The translations under genes and the position numbers were made by a program. The notes beneath the pieces are model-generated. The model did no database searches. It had not been told where the DNA came from and saw only the letters and a program-made list of their open reading frames with translations. A stretch of 18,823 bases of DNA from Lachnospiraceae bacterium (GTDB lineage: Bacteria > Bacillota > Clostridia > Lachnospirales > Lachnospiraceae): NCBI GenBank assembly GCA_900765975.1, contig CAAFTS010000143.1, positions 1-18,823 on the forward strand. Direction: 5' to 3'. Shown here in pieces: positions 6,177 through 14,109 of this stretch (position 1 is its first letter; the number at the start of each line of letters is the position of its first letter).

Positions 6177-7064
6177 TTAGAGAAAGAGTTTCGCCATATC
6201 TTCCGGCAGCGGCGCTGTGAATTTCATTGGTTCTTTTGTGATGGGATGGAGAAACTGAAGACAATGGGAGTGCAGAGCCTGCCGGCTGATGACTTCCATA
6301 TCCGGATTGTAAAGATAATCTCCGATCAGCGGAAATCCAAGATATTTCATATGAATCCGGATCTGATGGGTACGTCCTGTTTCTAAATGAAGAGAAACGA
6401 GGCTGTATCCATTTTTTTCTTCGATAACCTTGTAATGTGTAACGGCACGTTCCCCATGTTCAAAATCCACCATACGCTCAATTACAGAGCCGGATTTGCG
6501 GGAAAGCGGGGCGTCAATGGTGCCACAGGGCGGTGTTACAGAACCCCGGACGATTGCCAGATATTCCCGGTCAATCTGATGCTTATAAGCATAGGAAGAT
6601 AAAATATTGGAACTGACCATGTGTTTGGCAATCACTGTGACTCCGGAGGTATCACGATCCAGCCGGTTGGTGCAGCGGAAAATAAAAGGCTTGTTCTGTT
6701 GTTGGTAATAGTATGCACAGGCATTGGCAAGTGAATAATAATAGTTATTCATAGAAGGATGTATGGGCATCCCGGCAGGTTTGTTGACGACCAGTATATC
6801 TTCATCTTCATAGAGGATGTTAAGTGGAAGTTCTGTGGGAGGAATCTTCTGGGAAACATCCGTTTCTTGAATCTGAATGATCAGCGTATCTCCGGCAGAA
6901 AGGGTCTGGGGAAGATATGCCCAGACTCCATTTAGGAGAACGCTTTCATGCATCTTTTTTAAATCGGTCAGATTTTGACGAGAATACCCATGATGACGCA
7001 GGAACTGTTCAATACGAAGTCCTGCATCTTGTTCTGTAATCTGATAAGTTAATGTACGGTTCAT
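6177..7064 (-). CDS. RluA/RluD-family pseudouridine synthase
   Basis: This 295-residue enzyme converts uridine to pseudouridine, most likely in 23S rRNA. An S4-like RNA-binding segment lies at about 15-65. The catalytic domain contains NRLDRDTSG (133-141), where D136 is the catalytic aspartate. GRTHQIRIHM (230-239), the second hallmark of the RluA family, follows. The target position cannot be told from sequence, so no symbol is given. The start at 7064 has AAAGGA 7 bases upstream on the minus strand; the frame stays open to 7184 but that part overlaps the regulator gene. It lies 16 bases after the GntR gene and is surely co-transcribed with it. Confidence 0.9.
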   Translation of the reverse strand: MNRTLTYQITEQDAGLRIEQFLRHHGYSRQNLTDLKKMHESVLLNGVWAYLPQTLSAGDTLIIQIQETDVSQKIPPTELPLNILYEDEDILVVNKPAGMPIHPSMNNYYYSLANACAYYYQQQNKPFIFRCTNRLDRDTSGVTVIAKHMVSSNILSSYAYKHQIDREYLAIVRGSVTPPCGTIDAPLSRKSGSVIERMVDFEHGERAVTHYKVIEEKNGYSLVSLHLETGRTHQIRIHMKYLGFPLIGDYLYNPDMEVISRQALHSHCLQFLHPITKEPMKFTAPLPEDMAKLFL

Positions 7065-7080
7065 ATAAAATCCTTTTTTG

Positions 7081-7785
7081 TCAGGTCGAATAGTAAATCT
7101 TTGTACTTCCGTTAATTGTCTCACGAATGGAATCTTGAATGGCAGATTTTGCTTTTTCAACATCCCGCTGTTCAATGGCATCAATCAACAGCCGGTTTCG
7201 TTTGTCCATTGGTTCCAAACCATGCAGTTTGAAGTAACGTTCCAAAAGCATGACATTTGGAATTTTAAAAGAAGAAAACAAAATCGGCAGCAGGATATTG
7301 CCGGAAAGGACAGTGAGCAGATGGTCGAAGTCATACATCAGTTCTGCCCAGTCATGAGGGATAGTGGTTTCGTGAAAAGAATGCAGTATCTGGCGCAGGG
7401 CGAGAATATTTTCATCGGTAATATCCGGAACCACGTGTTCTAATGCATAATCCATGAAAATCTGTCGGATATCCAGAACAGAATGAATATAATCTTCGGT
7501 AATGCTGCCATTCTTCATAATTGCGATCAAGATGTCAATCGTTCCATGTTTCTTATAATCGGCAACGTAAGTGCCCTGCCGCGGGATGATATTTAAAAAT
7601 CCCCGATGAGCCAGATCTACAATGCCGTCGTTGACGACAGAACGGGAAATCTGCATCTGTTGTGCCAATTCGCGCTCCGGCGGAAGTTTTTCTCCGATGG
7701 CCAGCTCACCGGAAAGAATCATGGATTCAATTTCTGTAACAAACAGTTCTTTTAAGGTTGGAGAACTGATTTTTTTAAATTCCAT
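7081..7785 (-). CDS. GntR-family transcriptional regulator with FCD domain
   Basis: A 234-residue DNA-binding regulator. The N-terminal winged helix-turn-helix is clear at about 31-74 (LPPERELAQQMQISRS through RGFLNIIPRQGTYV). The remainder is all-helical and fits the FCD ligand-binding domain of the FadR subfamily, including the DFDHLLTVLSGN stretch (152-163). The usual HRxLLDAI metal-ligand histidine is replaced by asparagine (RNRLLIDAI, N197), so metal binding may differ. The start has AAAGGAG 6 bases upstream. It heads an operon with the pseudouridine synthase and is divergent from deoB. It may control itself, deoB, or the TGGTTNAACCA sites near 11143-11291; the last is only inference. 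Confidence 0.9.
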   Translation of the reverse strand: MEFKKISSPTLKELFVTEIESMILSGELAIGEKLPPERELAQQMQISRSVVNDGIVDLAHRGFLNIIPRQGTYVADYKKHGTIDILIAIMKNGSITEDYIHSVLDIRQIFMDYALEHVVPDITDENILALRQILHSFHETTIPHDWAELMYDFDHLLTVLSGNILLPILFSSFKIPNVMLLERYFKLHGLEPMDKRNRLLIDAIEQRDVEKAKSAIQDSIRETINGSTKIYYST

Positions 7786-7818
7786 AAGCCGCTCCTTTCA
7801 GCAGTTGTTCTGTACCTC

Positions 7819-7847
7819 ATTTTAATGGAGCTTACAAGAATTTGCAA
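7819..7847 (-). promoter_or_regulatory. Promoter of the GntR-RluA operon (minus strand)
   Basis: Read on the minus strand, TTGCAA (7842-7847) and TAAAAT (7819-7824) are spaced by 17 bases. The -35 lies within an imperfect palindrome, CTTACAA-GAAT-TTGCAAG (7831-7848, one mismatch). That palindrome is a possible operator for autoregulation. Confidence 0.65.
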
Positions 7848-7850
7848 GTG

Positions 7851-7879
7851 TTGACAACCATAGAAAAAAAGATTAAACT
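7851..7879 (+). promoter_or_regulatory. Promoter of deoB
   Basis: A perfect -35 TTGACA (7851-7856) and TAAACT (7874-7879) are 17 bases apart. The -35 box lies in the short palindrome GTTGACAAC (7850-7858) and only 3 bases from the -35 of the divergent operon. A bound regulator could therefore affect both. Confidence 0.7.
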
Positions 7880-7957
7880 CTAGGAAATAAAGCAAAACAG
7901 AAAATAAAAATGCATAGAATAAAAAGAGAAGGATTATGGGAAAGGAACGAACAGGCT

Positions 7958-9148
7958 ATGAATAAATTTCAACGTATATTTGTAATTGTAATGGATTCTC
8001 TCGGAGTCGGAGCAATGCCGGATTCGGGTCGATTCGGAGATATCGGAGTTAATACACTGGGACACATTTCAGAATCGGTAGAGTCGTTACACATACCGAA
8101 TCTGCAGAAATTAGGAATGGCAAATCTGACACCGTTAAAACAAGTAGAGGCGGTGCAACGCCCTCTCGGCTATTATGGGAAGATGCGGGAGAAGAGCAAT
8201 GGCAAGGATACGATGACCGGTCATTGGGAAATGATGGGGCTGGAAGTAACCAAGCCATTCAAAACATTTACGGAAACCGGATTTCCGGCAGAACTGATTG
8301 AAGAATTGGAGCGCAGGACTGGAAGGAAAATCATTGGAAATAAAAGTGCCAGTGGAACAGAGATTCTGGAAGAACTGGGAGAGGAAGAAGTTTCCACTGG
8401 ACACATGATCGTCTATACATCGGCAGATTCTGTTCTACAGATTTGTGGAAATGAAGAAACCTTCGGTTTGGAAGAACTGTATCGCTGCTGTGAGATTGCG
8501 CGGGAGCTGACGATGAAGGATGAATGGAAGGTGGGACGCGTGATCGCCCGTCCGTATGTGGGGAAAAAACGCGGGGAATTTAAGAGAACGAGCAATCGGC
8601 ATGATTACGCCTTACAACCTTTTGGCAAGACAGCACTGGATGTCTTGAAAGATGCCGGGCTAGATGTGATTTCTGTTGGAAAAATCAAAGATATCTTTGA
8701 CGGACAAGGAATTACAGAGGCTTATAAATCAAAAAGTTCTGTACATGGAATGGAACAGACTATAGAAATCGCGCAGAAAGAATTTCGAGGTTTGTGTTTT
8801 GTGAATCTAGTAGATTTTGATGCGCTGTGGGGACATCGGAGAGATCCGAAAGGGTATGCTCAGGAGATTGAGAAGTTTGATGTGAATCTGGGCGTGTTGC
8901 TTGAAAACCTGCGTGAGGATGACCTGTTGATTCTTACGGCAGACCATGGAAATGACCCGACTTATACGGGAACAGACCATACAAGGGAGAAGGTTCCGTT
9001 TTTGGCATATTCTCCATCTATGACAGGCGGACAGGAACTGCCGGAGGCAGATACATTTGCAGTGGTAGGAGCAACAGTGGCAGAGAATTTCGGCGTGAAG
9101 ATGCCGGAGGGAACGATTGGAACTTCTGTGCTGGATGTGTTGAAATAA
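7958..9148 (+). CDS. deoB: Phosphopentomutase
   Basis: Moves phosphate between C1 and C5 of (deoxy)ribose, linking nucleoside breakdown to the pentose phosphate pathway. At 396 residues it matches the Bacillus enzyme in length. With this start, D13 (VMDSLG) and the phosphorylated threonine T85 (KDTMTGHWE) fall at the same numbers as in the Bacillus cereus enzyme. The later metal ligands are seen in [28 protein letters not shown]. The ribosome site (AAAGGA, 11 bases upstream) is somewhat distant. An ATG at 7910 in frame would add 16 polar residues atypical of the family. There is no nucleoside phosphorylase or deoxyribose-phosphate aldolase beside it, so it is a stand-alone unit ended by a terminator. 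Confidence 0.95.
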   Translation: MNKFQRIFVIVMDSLGVGAMPDSGRFGDIGVNTLGHISESVESLHIPNLQKLGMANLTPLKQVEAVQRPLGYYGKMREKSNGKDTMTGHWEMMGLEVTKPFKTFTETGFPAELIEELERRTGRKIIGNKSASGTEILEELGEEEVSTGHMIVYTSADSVLQICGNEETFGLEELYRCCEIARELTMKDEWKVGRVIARPYVGKKRGEFKRTSNRHDYALQPFGKTALDVLKDAGLDVISVGKIKDIFDGQGITEAYKSKSSVHGMEQTIEIAQKEFRGLCFVNLVDFDALWGHRRDPKGYAQEIEKFDVNLGVLLENLREDDLLILTADHGNDPTYTGTDHTREKVPFLAYSPSMTGGQELPEADTFAVVGATVAENFGVKMPEGTIGTSVLDVLK

Positions 9149-9163
9149 AGAAAAGAAAGCAAA

Positions 9164-9214
9164 AAAAGAGAAAATTACGGAAAATGTTGTTTCCTAGTTT
9201 TCTCTTTTCTTTTT
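9164..9214 (+). terminator. Terminator of deoB
   Basis: AAAAGAGAAAA (9164-9174) pairs perfectly with TTTTCTCTTTT (9198-9208), extended inward by three more pairs, with CTTTTT following. The stem is A-T rich but long. Confidence 0.75.
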
Positions 9215-9230
9215 GGGGGAAATATGATAA

Positions 9231-9282
9231 ACTTAGTTTAAATTTACTAATCGTAGAATTACTAAGTTTAAACTAAGTAATT
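9231..9282. repeat. Nested palindromes upstream of the ATPase gene
   Basis: ACTTAGTTTAAA (9231-9242) is the exact reverse complement of TTTAAACTAAGT (9267-9278). The second copy is itself the core of a 26-base near-palindrome (9257-9282) centred on AGTTTAAACT, with one A-A mismatch. TTACTAA occurs at 9244 and 9259. This is a dense block of related half-sites, about 25 bases before the best promoter candidate, and looks like an operator region. The binder is unknown. Confidence 0.65.
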
Positions 9283-9307
9283 TGTAAGTGAGTAATTTTC
9301 GGGAGAG

Positions 9308-9336
9308 TTGTGGGAGAAACAGAGAAAATAGATAAT
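9308..9336 (+). promoter_or_regulatory. Candidate promoter of the ATPase gene
   Basis: TTGTGG (9308-9313) and GATAAT (9331-9336) are 17 bases apart. Each differs from consensus, so the call is moderate. The start of transcription would fall about 45 bases before the ATG. Confidence 0.4.
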
Positions 9337-9386
9337 ATGATGTGGGAATGGTCACACTATATTTGAAAGGAAAAGGGGAATCATTT

Positions 9387-10778
9387 ATGTTCGCAGGACG
9401 TCAGAAAGAATTAGAAAAGCTAGAGAGTATGTATCAGGAGGATATCTTTCAGTTTGCAGTGATTTACGGAAGAAGACGGGTCGGCAAGACAACTCTGATC
9501 GCTGAATTTTTGAAAGATAAAAAAGCAATTTCCTATATTTCCATCGAGGGAACGATGAAGGAGAATTTGATGGGGTTGTCTCAAGCGGTGCTGCGGGGAA
9601 TCGCAGAGAATACATCGATTGAGGATGTGGTATATCCGGATTTTGAAAATTTGTTTAAGAATATTGACAGGCTGTGTAAAGAACAAAGAGTCATTCTTGC
9701 AATTGATGAATATCCCTATCTGGCAGCATCATATCCGGCGATTTCTTCTATATTGCAGAAACATATCGATACTTGTTGGAAAAACAGCAATTTGTTCTTG
9801 ATTTTATGTGGGTCTTCTATGAGCTTTATGGAAAATCAGGTGTTGGGATATAAAAGCCCGCTGTATGGAAGGAGAACAGCTCAGTTTAAAATCAAACCAT
9901 TTACCTTTTTTGAAACCAGAGAAATGTTGGATGGATTTTCATCGGAAGAACAGGCGGTTCTGTATGGAGTGACAGGGGGAGTACCGGAATATCTCGTGAA
10001 AATAAAAAGTCCAAAGTCAGTGGATGACAATTTGAAAGAGTTATTTTTTCAGGATACAGGGGCCTTGTTTGAGGAACCGACAAACTTATTAAAACAGGAA
10101 ATGCGAGAACCGGCATCTTACCATTCTATTATATCGGCAATTGCATCCGGTGCGAGTAAACTAAATGAAATCGCAACCAAGACTGGGTTGGAGAGTGGTG
10201 CGTGCAGCAATTTGATGACATCTTTGATTCAAATTGGAATTGTAGAGAAGGAACGGCCGATTACAGAAAAGGAGAACAGCCGTAAAACATTATACCGATT
10301 ACAGGACAGTATGTTCTTGTTCTGGTATCGGTTTGTTCGTCCGAATATTACGACTATTTCCATGGGGTTGGGAGAAACGGTGTATGAAACCATGGTAAAA
10401 CCGCAGTTAAATTCTTTTATGGGGAGTATTTTTGAAGAGATTTGCAGACAGTATTTGTATCGTCCGGAAATTTATCGTACCCTTCCGTTTTTATTTGGAA
10501 AACTGGGAAGATGGTGGGGGACCAATCCAAAAGAAAAACGCGAGGAAGAAGTGGATATTGTTGCGCTGAGTGATAAGCAGATTCTGCTTGGCGAGTGCAA
10601 GTGGCGAAATGAGAAAGTGGATGTCAAAGTATTGAAAACGTTGGTAGAGAGAGGTGAATTACTGACATACCCGGAGAAATATTACTATGTGTTTTCAAAA
10701 AGCGGATTCGAGGAAAATGTAGAGGAAACAGCACAGCAGTATGGGATTCGGATAGTTTCCTTTGCAGAGATGGTGTAA
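9387..10778 (+). CDS. AAA-type ATPase with DUF234 / nuclease-like C-terminus
   Basis: This 463-residue protein belongs to the archaeal-type ATPase_2/DUF234 group. The P-loop is GRRRVGKTT (28-36) and the Walker B is VILAIDE (102-108). A sensor-like LILCGSS, a GVTGGVPEYL segment and a winged-helix region follow. The C-terminal domain has EVDIVAL with D390 and GECKW with E403 and K405, the D...ExK pattern of PD-(D/E)XK nuclease-like folds. The cellular role of this widespread family is unknown; whether the nuclease-like residues act is also unknown. The start has AGGGGA 8 bases upstream; 15 extra in-frame codons exist before it. It stands alone behind a palindromic block, with a decayed gene downstream, and looks like an accessory gene. 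Confidence 0.85.
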   Translation: MFAGRQKELEKLESMYQEDIFQFAVIYGRRRVGKTTLIAEFLKDKKAISYISIEGTMKENLMGLSQAVLRGIAENTSIEDVVYPDFENLFKNIDRLCKEQRVILAIDEYPYLAASYPAISSILQKHIDTCWKNSNLFLILCGSSMSFMENQVLGYKSPLYGRRTAQFKIKPFTFFETREMLDGFSSEEQAVLYGVTGGVPEYLVKIKSPKSVDDNLKELFFQDTGALFEEPTNLLKQEMREPASYHSIISAIASGASKLNEIATKTGLESGACSNLMTSLIQIGIVEKERPITEKENSRKTLYRLQDSMFLFWYRFVRPNITTISMGLGETVYETMVKPQLNSFMGSIFEEICRQYLYRPEIYRTLPFLFGKLGRWWGTNPKEKREEEVDIVALSDKQILLGECKWRNEKVDVKVLKTLVERGELLTYPEKYYYVFSKSGFEENVEETAQQYGIRIVSFAEMV

Positions 10779-10807
10779 AAAGTAGAAAGAAAAGAGAAAG
10801 AAATGAA

Positions 10808-10854
10808 AAAGAGGAATCTTCAAAAATCAAGTGTATTTTTGGAGATTCCTCTTT
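10808..10854 (-). terminator. 20-bp hairpin, terminator of the minus-strand gene remnant
   Basis: Bases 10808-10827 pair with 10835-10854 (one G-T pair) around a 7-base loop. On the minus strand the stem is followed by TTC and further T-rich sequence, so it fits a terminator for the open frame ending at 10868. On the plus strand the following CATTTAAATTT is a weaker tail, but it may also end the ATPase transcript. Confidence 0.7.
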
Positions 10855-10867
10855 CATTTAAATTTCG

Positions 10868-11053
10868 TTATTCTGTAAATTGAAAATCAATGCCATATAG
10901 TTCGCATGCCTTCTGGAACAGTCCTTTGGTATCCTCATCTGCAGTAAGGGAGTTCAAAGCAAGGTCGATCAGAACCGGATAATTATTTACGATTTCACAT
11001 TTGCACTGTTTATAAAATATCCCTTTCCTTTTGTAAAATATTATGATTCGAAA
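10868..11053 (-). pseudogene. 3' remnant of an unidentified gene (no start codon)
   Basis: The minus strand has an open frame of 61 codons, from just after an in-frame stop (11054-11056) to TAA at 10868-10870. The last 40 or so residues read like real protein (ending CELYGIDFQFTE, with NNYPVLIDLALNSLTADED before it) and end just before a good terminator hairpin. There is no ATG, GTG or TTG before the conserved-looking part. I do not recognise the family. The simplest reading is a gene whose 5' part was deleted. Confidence 0.5.
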
Positions 11054-11142
11054 TTATAGCATAGATGTCGAGTTTTGTTATTTTGTTTTTTCAGAATTTT
11101 CAGAAAATATCAGATTGTAGTATGTTTACATCGATGTGGTTC

Positions 11143-11153
11143 TGGTTGAACCA
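11143..11153. promoter_or_regulatory. TGGTTGAACCA site, upstream copy
   Basis: It fits TGGTNNNACCA, the operator pattern typical of FadR/FCD-subfamily GntR regulators. It is centred about 110 bases upstream of the predicted transcription start. Confidence 0.5.
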
Positions 11154-11223
11154 AAGAAAATAAATAGAAAAGAAAAAGAGGGGGAAAAAGTAAAAAAACT
11201 GTGAAAAAATAGGCGGAAATAAA

Positions 11224-11252
11224 TTGACGTATTTGAAAAAAAGGACTACACT
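11224..11252 (+). promoter_or_regulatory. Promoter of the flavoprotein-HypA-DUF5692 operon
   Basis: TTGACG (11224-11229) and TACACT (11247-11252) are spaced by exactly 17 bases. Transcription should start near 11259, giving a leader of about 100 bases that contains the second TGGTTNAACCA site. Confidence 0.65.
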
Positions 11253-11280
11253 AAAGCTAAGACAGTTCCGTAATATATTT

Positions 11281-11291
11281 TGGTTAAACCA
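11281..11291. promoter_or_regulatory. TGGTTAAACCA site, downstream copy
   Basis: A second TGGTNNNACCA match, about 25 bases after the predicted start site, where a bound repressor would block transcription. Its centre is 138 bases from that of the upstream copy, close to 13 helical turns. Confidence 0.55.
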
Positions 11292-11360
11292 GCATAATAT
11301 AAAAAATAGAACGAAAAAGGGATTGTAAGGAGAAAAAGGGATAGGAAAGGAAGTGGAAAG

Positions 11361-14060
11361 ATGGCAGAGGAAAGAAAGCTGATCCTAAAGCTGGGACAGA
11401 TGATCACTGATCGTATTGGAGTAAAGGTGACTGTGGATGATCCAGAGTACTGGGGATTAGCAGAAGTACTGACAGATGAGATGGCAGAAGTCTGCCTTTC
11501 TATGAAAGTACGAAAGCCGATGACATTGGAAGAAATTGCGAAGAAGAGTGGGAAGGATATCAAACGTGTAGAAGAATTGCTTCAGGAGATGTCAGTAATC
11601 GGCATGATTGAGTACAACTGGGAGAATGCAGATCATCACAAACAATATGTACTTCCGATGTTTGTACCGGGATGTGCAGAATTTATGATGATGAATGAAA
11701 AACAGGTGGAGGAACATCCGATCATTGCGGATTTCTTTGAAAATATGTCTCGCCTGCCGTTAGAGAAGGTAACACCGATGGTGCCGTTGGGAGGTTCCGG
11801 TATCGGAATGCATGTCATTCCGGTGGAAAAAGCGATTCCGGCACAGCAGCAGTCTGCAAGTGTAGAGCATATTTCCCATTGGCTGAAGAAATATCAGGAT
11901 AAGTATGCGGTAGGCGCATGTTCCTGCCGCCGTCAGCAGAGAGTACGCGGCGAGGGCTGTGGAGAAATCGAAGGCGATCTGTGTATCGGTGTGGGTGATA
12001 TGGCGGATTATCTGGTGGAAACCAATAAGGGACGCTATGTGGACTATGAGGAAGTGATGGAGATTCTGGAACGCGCTGAGCGCAATGGATTTGTCCATCA
12101 GATTACGAATATTGACGGCGAGGATAAGATTTTCGCTATCTGTAACTGTGCACCGGGAGTTTGTAATGGTCTGAGAACCTCTCAGTTATTCAATACACCG
12201 AATATGTCACGTTCGGCATATCGTGCGCATGTGGAGAAGGAGAAATGTGTTGCCTGCGGTCAGTGTGTAGAAGTCTGTCCGGTAGGAGCAGCAAAGCTGG
12301 GACAGAAATTATGCACGAAGAACGGTGGAGAAATTCAGTATCCGAAAGCACTTCTTCCGGATGCAGAAAAGTGGGGACCGGATAAATGGGACAGAAATTA
12401 TCGTGATAATGCAAAAATCAATTGTTATGATACAGGAACTGCTCCATGTAAGACTGCATGTCCGGCACACCTCCCGGTACAGGGATATGTGAAGATGGCA
12501 GGAGAAGGCAGATATATGGATGCTTTGAAACTGATCAAGCATGAGAATCCATTCCCGGCAGTCTGTGGCGCAATCTGCAACAGACGTTGTGAAGAGGCTT
12601 GTACACGTGCGACCATCGATCAGGCAGTGGCAATTGATGAAATCAAGAAGTTTATTGCCGAGCAGGAACTGAATGCAGAGAACCGCTATATTCCAATCTG
12701 TGAGAATCATGAAGGGGAAATGTTCACGCAGAAAATCGCAGTAATTGGAGCCGGTCCGGCTGGTATGTCAGCAGCTTATTATCTGCGGACGAAAGGTTAT
12801 CATGTGACAATCTTTGAAAAAGAATCCAGAGCCGGTGGTATGCTGATGAACGGAATCCCGTCATACCGTCTGGAAAAGGATATCATTGAGGCAGAAATCG
12901 ATGTACTCCGTGAGATGGGAATTGAGTTCAAATACAATGTAGAAGTCGGAAAAGATATTACAATCCAGCAGCTTAGGGAAGAAGGATACAAAGCCTTCTA
13001 TGTAGCAATCGGTGCGCAGGGCGGTCGTATGGCAGGCGTTCCGGGCGAAGATGGAGAAGGAGTTGTGACTGGAGTTGATTTCCTTCGAAATGTCAATCTG
13101 GATGAGGCACATGCCAAGGTAGAAGGACGTACGGTTGTCATCGGAGGCGGAAACGTAGCAATTGATGTGGCAAGAACAGCGCTGCGTGCAGGTTCTGAAC
13201 AGGTATCTATGGTTGTGTTGGAGAGCAGAGAAGAGATGCCGGCAGCAAAAGATGAGATACAGGAGGCAGAAGAGGAGAATATTCAGATCTTAAATAGCTG
13301 GGGACCGAAGGAAATCCTTCTGGAAAACGGAAAGGTCAAAGGAATTGTTCTGAAGAAATGTGTATCTGTATTTGATGAAAACCATAGATTCCGTCCGGTT
13401 TATGATGAAGAGGACTGCATGACAATTGCTTGTGAAAATGTATTCCTTTCTATTGGACAGAGCATTCAGTGGAACGGATTGCTGGAAGGCACCGCAGTGG
13501 AAGTGAATCCAAACGGAACTGCAAAGGCAGACCCGGTGACTTATCAGACAGCAGAGCCGGATATTTTTGTGGGTGGAGATATTTACACCGGACCGAAGTT
13601 TGCAATTGATGCAATTGCAGCAGGAAAAGAAGGCTGTGTATCTATTCACCGTTTTGTACATGAAGGACACTCTCTGACATTGGGAAGAGATTTGCGGAAG
13701 TTCGTAGAACTGGATAAGAGCAATGTAGAAATCGAGGAATTTGACAATGCAAAACGTCAGATTCCGGGAAAGAAAGCCGGAGTTGCAACGCAGACCTTCC
13801 GCGACCTGCGCTCTACATTTACAGAAGAGCAGATTCGTACCGAGGCAAAACGCTGTCTTGGCTGTGGAGCATCTATTGTAGATGAGAATAAATGTATCGG
13901 CTGCGGACTGTGTACAACACGCTGCGAATTTGATGCGATTCATCTGAGCCGCGATCTGCCGGAGGCAAGTCATATGCGTACTGCGGAGGATAAATTAAAA
14001 GGAATCCTGCCATACGCTGCAAAGAGAGCGATTAAGATTAAGTTAAATAAGAAGAAATAA
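11361..14060 (+). CDS. Multi-cluster Fe-S flavoprotein, GltD-like NAD(P)H oxidoreductase
   Basis: An 899-residue cytoplasmic electron-transfer enzyme. In order it has a winged-helix-like N-terminus (about 40-90), a cysteine-rich region (C187, C189, C200, C208, then C261, C263, C268) and a ferredoxin motif CVACGQCVEVCP (C296, C299, C302, C306). Next is the cysteine segment typical of the glutamate synthase small subunit (C363, C367, C402, C406, C410, C414). Then come the FAD site GAGPAG (463-468), the NAD(P)H site GGGNVA (595-600), a second FAD contact VGGD (737-740), and a C-terminal ferredoxin-like motif (C832, C835, C845, C848, C851, C855). It likely moves electrons between NAD(P)H and a low-potential partner or a substrate-reducing protein. 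Glutamate synthase itself is unlikely because no large subunit is present and the extra cluster domains are foreign to it. First gene of a three-gene unit; AAAGGAAG precedes the ATG. Confidence 0.85.
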   Translation: MAEERKLILKLGQMITDRIGVKVTVDDPEYWGLAEVLTDEMAEVCLSMKVRKPMTLEEIAKKSGKDIKRVEELLQEMSVIGMIEYNWENADHHKQYVLPMFVPGCAEFMMMNEKQVEEHPIIADFFENMSRLPLEKVTPMVPLGGSGIGMHVIPVEKAIPAQQQSASVEHISHWLKKYQDKYAVGACSCRRQQRVRGEGCGEIEGDLCIGVGDMADYLVETNKGRYVDYEEVMEILERAERNGFVHQITNIDGEDKIFAICNCAPGVCNGLRTSQLFNTPNMSRSAYRAHVEKEKCVACGQCVEVCPVGAAKLGQKLCTKNGGEIQYPKALLPDAEKWGPDKWDRNYRDNAKINCYDTGTAPCKTACPAHLPVQGYVKMAGEGRYMDALKLIKHENPFPAVCGAICNRRCEEACTRATIDQAVAIDEIKKFIAEQELNAENRYIPICENHEGEMFTQKIAVIGAGPAGMSAAYYLRTKGYHVTIFEKESRAGGMLMNGIPSYRLEKDIIEAEIDVLREMGIEFKYNVEVGKDITIQQLREEGYKAFYVAIGAQGGRMAGVPGEDGEGVVTGVDFLRNVNLDEAHAKVEGRTVVIGGGNVAIDVARTALRAGSEQVSMVVLESREEMPAAKDEIQEAEEENIQILNSWGPKEILLENGKVKGIVLKKCVSVFDENHRFRPVYDEEDCMTIACENVFLSIGQSIQWNGLLEGTAVEVNPNGTAKADPVTYQTAEPDIFVGGDIYTGPKFAIDAIAAGKEGCVSIHRFVHEGHSLTLGRDLRKFVELDKSNVEIEEFDNAKRQIPGKKAGVATQTFRDLRSTFTEEQIRTEAKRCLGCGASIVDENKCIGCGLCTTRCEFDAIHLSRDLPEASHMRTAEDKLKGILPYAAKRAIKIKLNKKK

Positions 14061-14109
14061 AAAGAAATAAAACAACCGGATAGAACTGGTTGCAGAGGAG
14101 AACAAAAAG

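Larger units (their letters stand above)
11054..11360 (+). other. Regulatory intergenic region before the flavoprotein operon
   Basis: No gene is seen here. The region is AT-rich and holds a promoter (11224-11252) and two TGGTTNAACCA sites (11143-11153 and 11281-11291), listed separately. A purine-rich stretch precedes the ATG at 11361 and includes the ribosome site AAAGGAAG. Confidence 0.6.

Noticed and set aside
7065..7184. N-terminal extension of the pseudouridine synthase
   Set aside because: It overlaps the regulator gene, and a ribosome site directly precedes 7064.
7936..7965. A nine-codon leader peptide overlapping the deoB start
   Set aside because: AAGGA is only two bases from its ATG, the peptide has no attenuator-like codon run, and no terminator structure follows.
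13290..13973. A 227-codon open frame on the minus strand
   Set aside because: It lies wholly inside the flavoprotein gene, has cysteine- and serine-rich unlikely composition and no ribosome site. It is a shadow.
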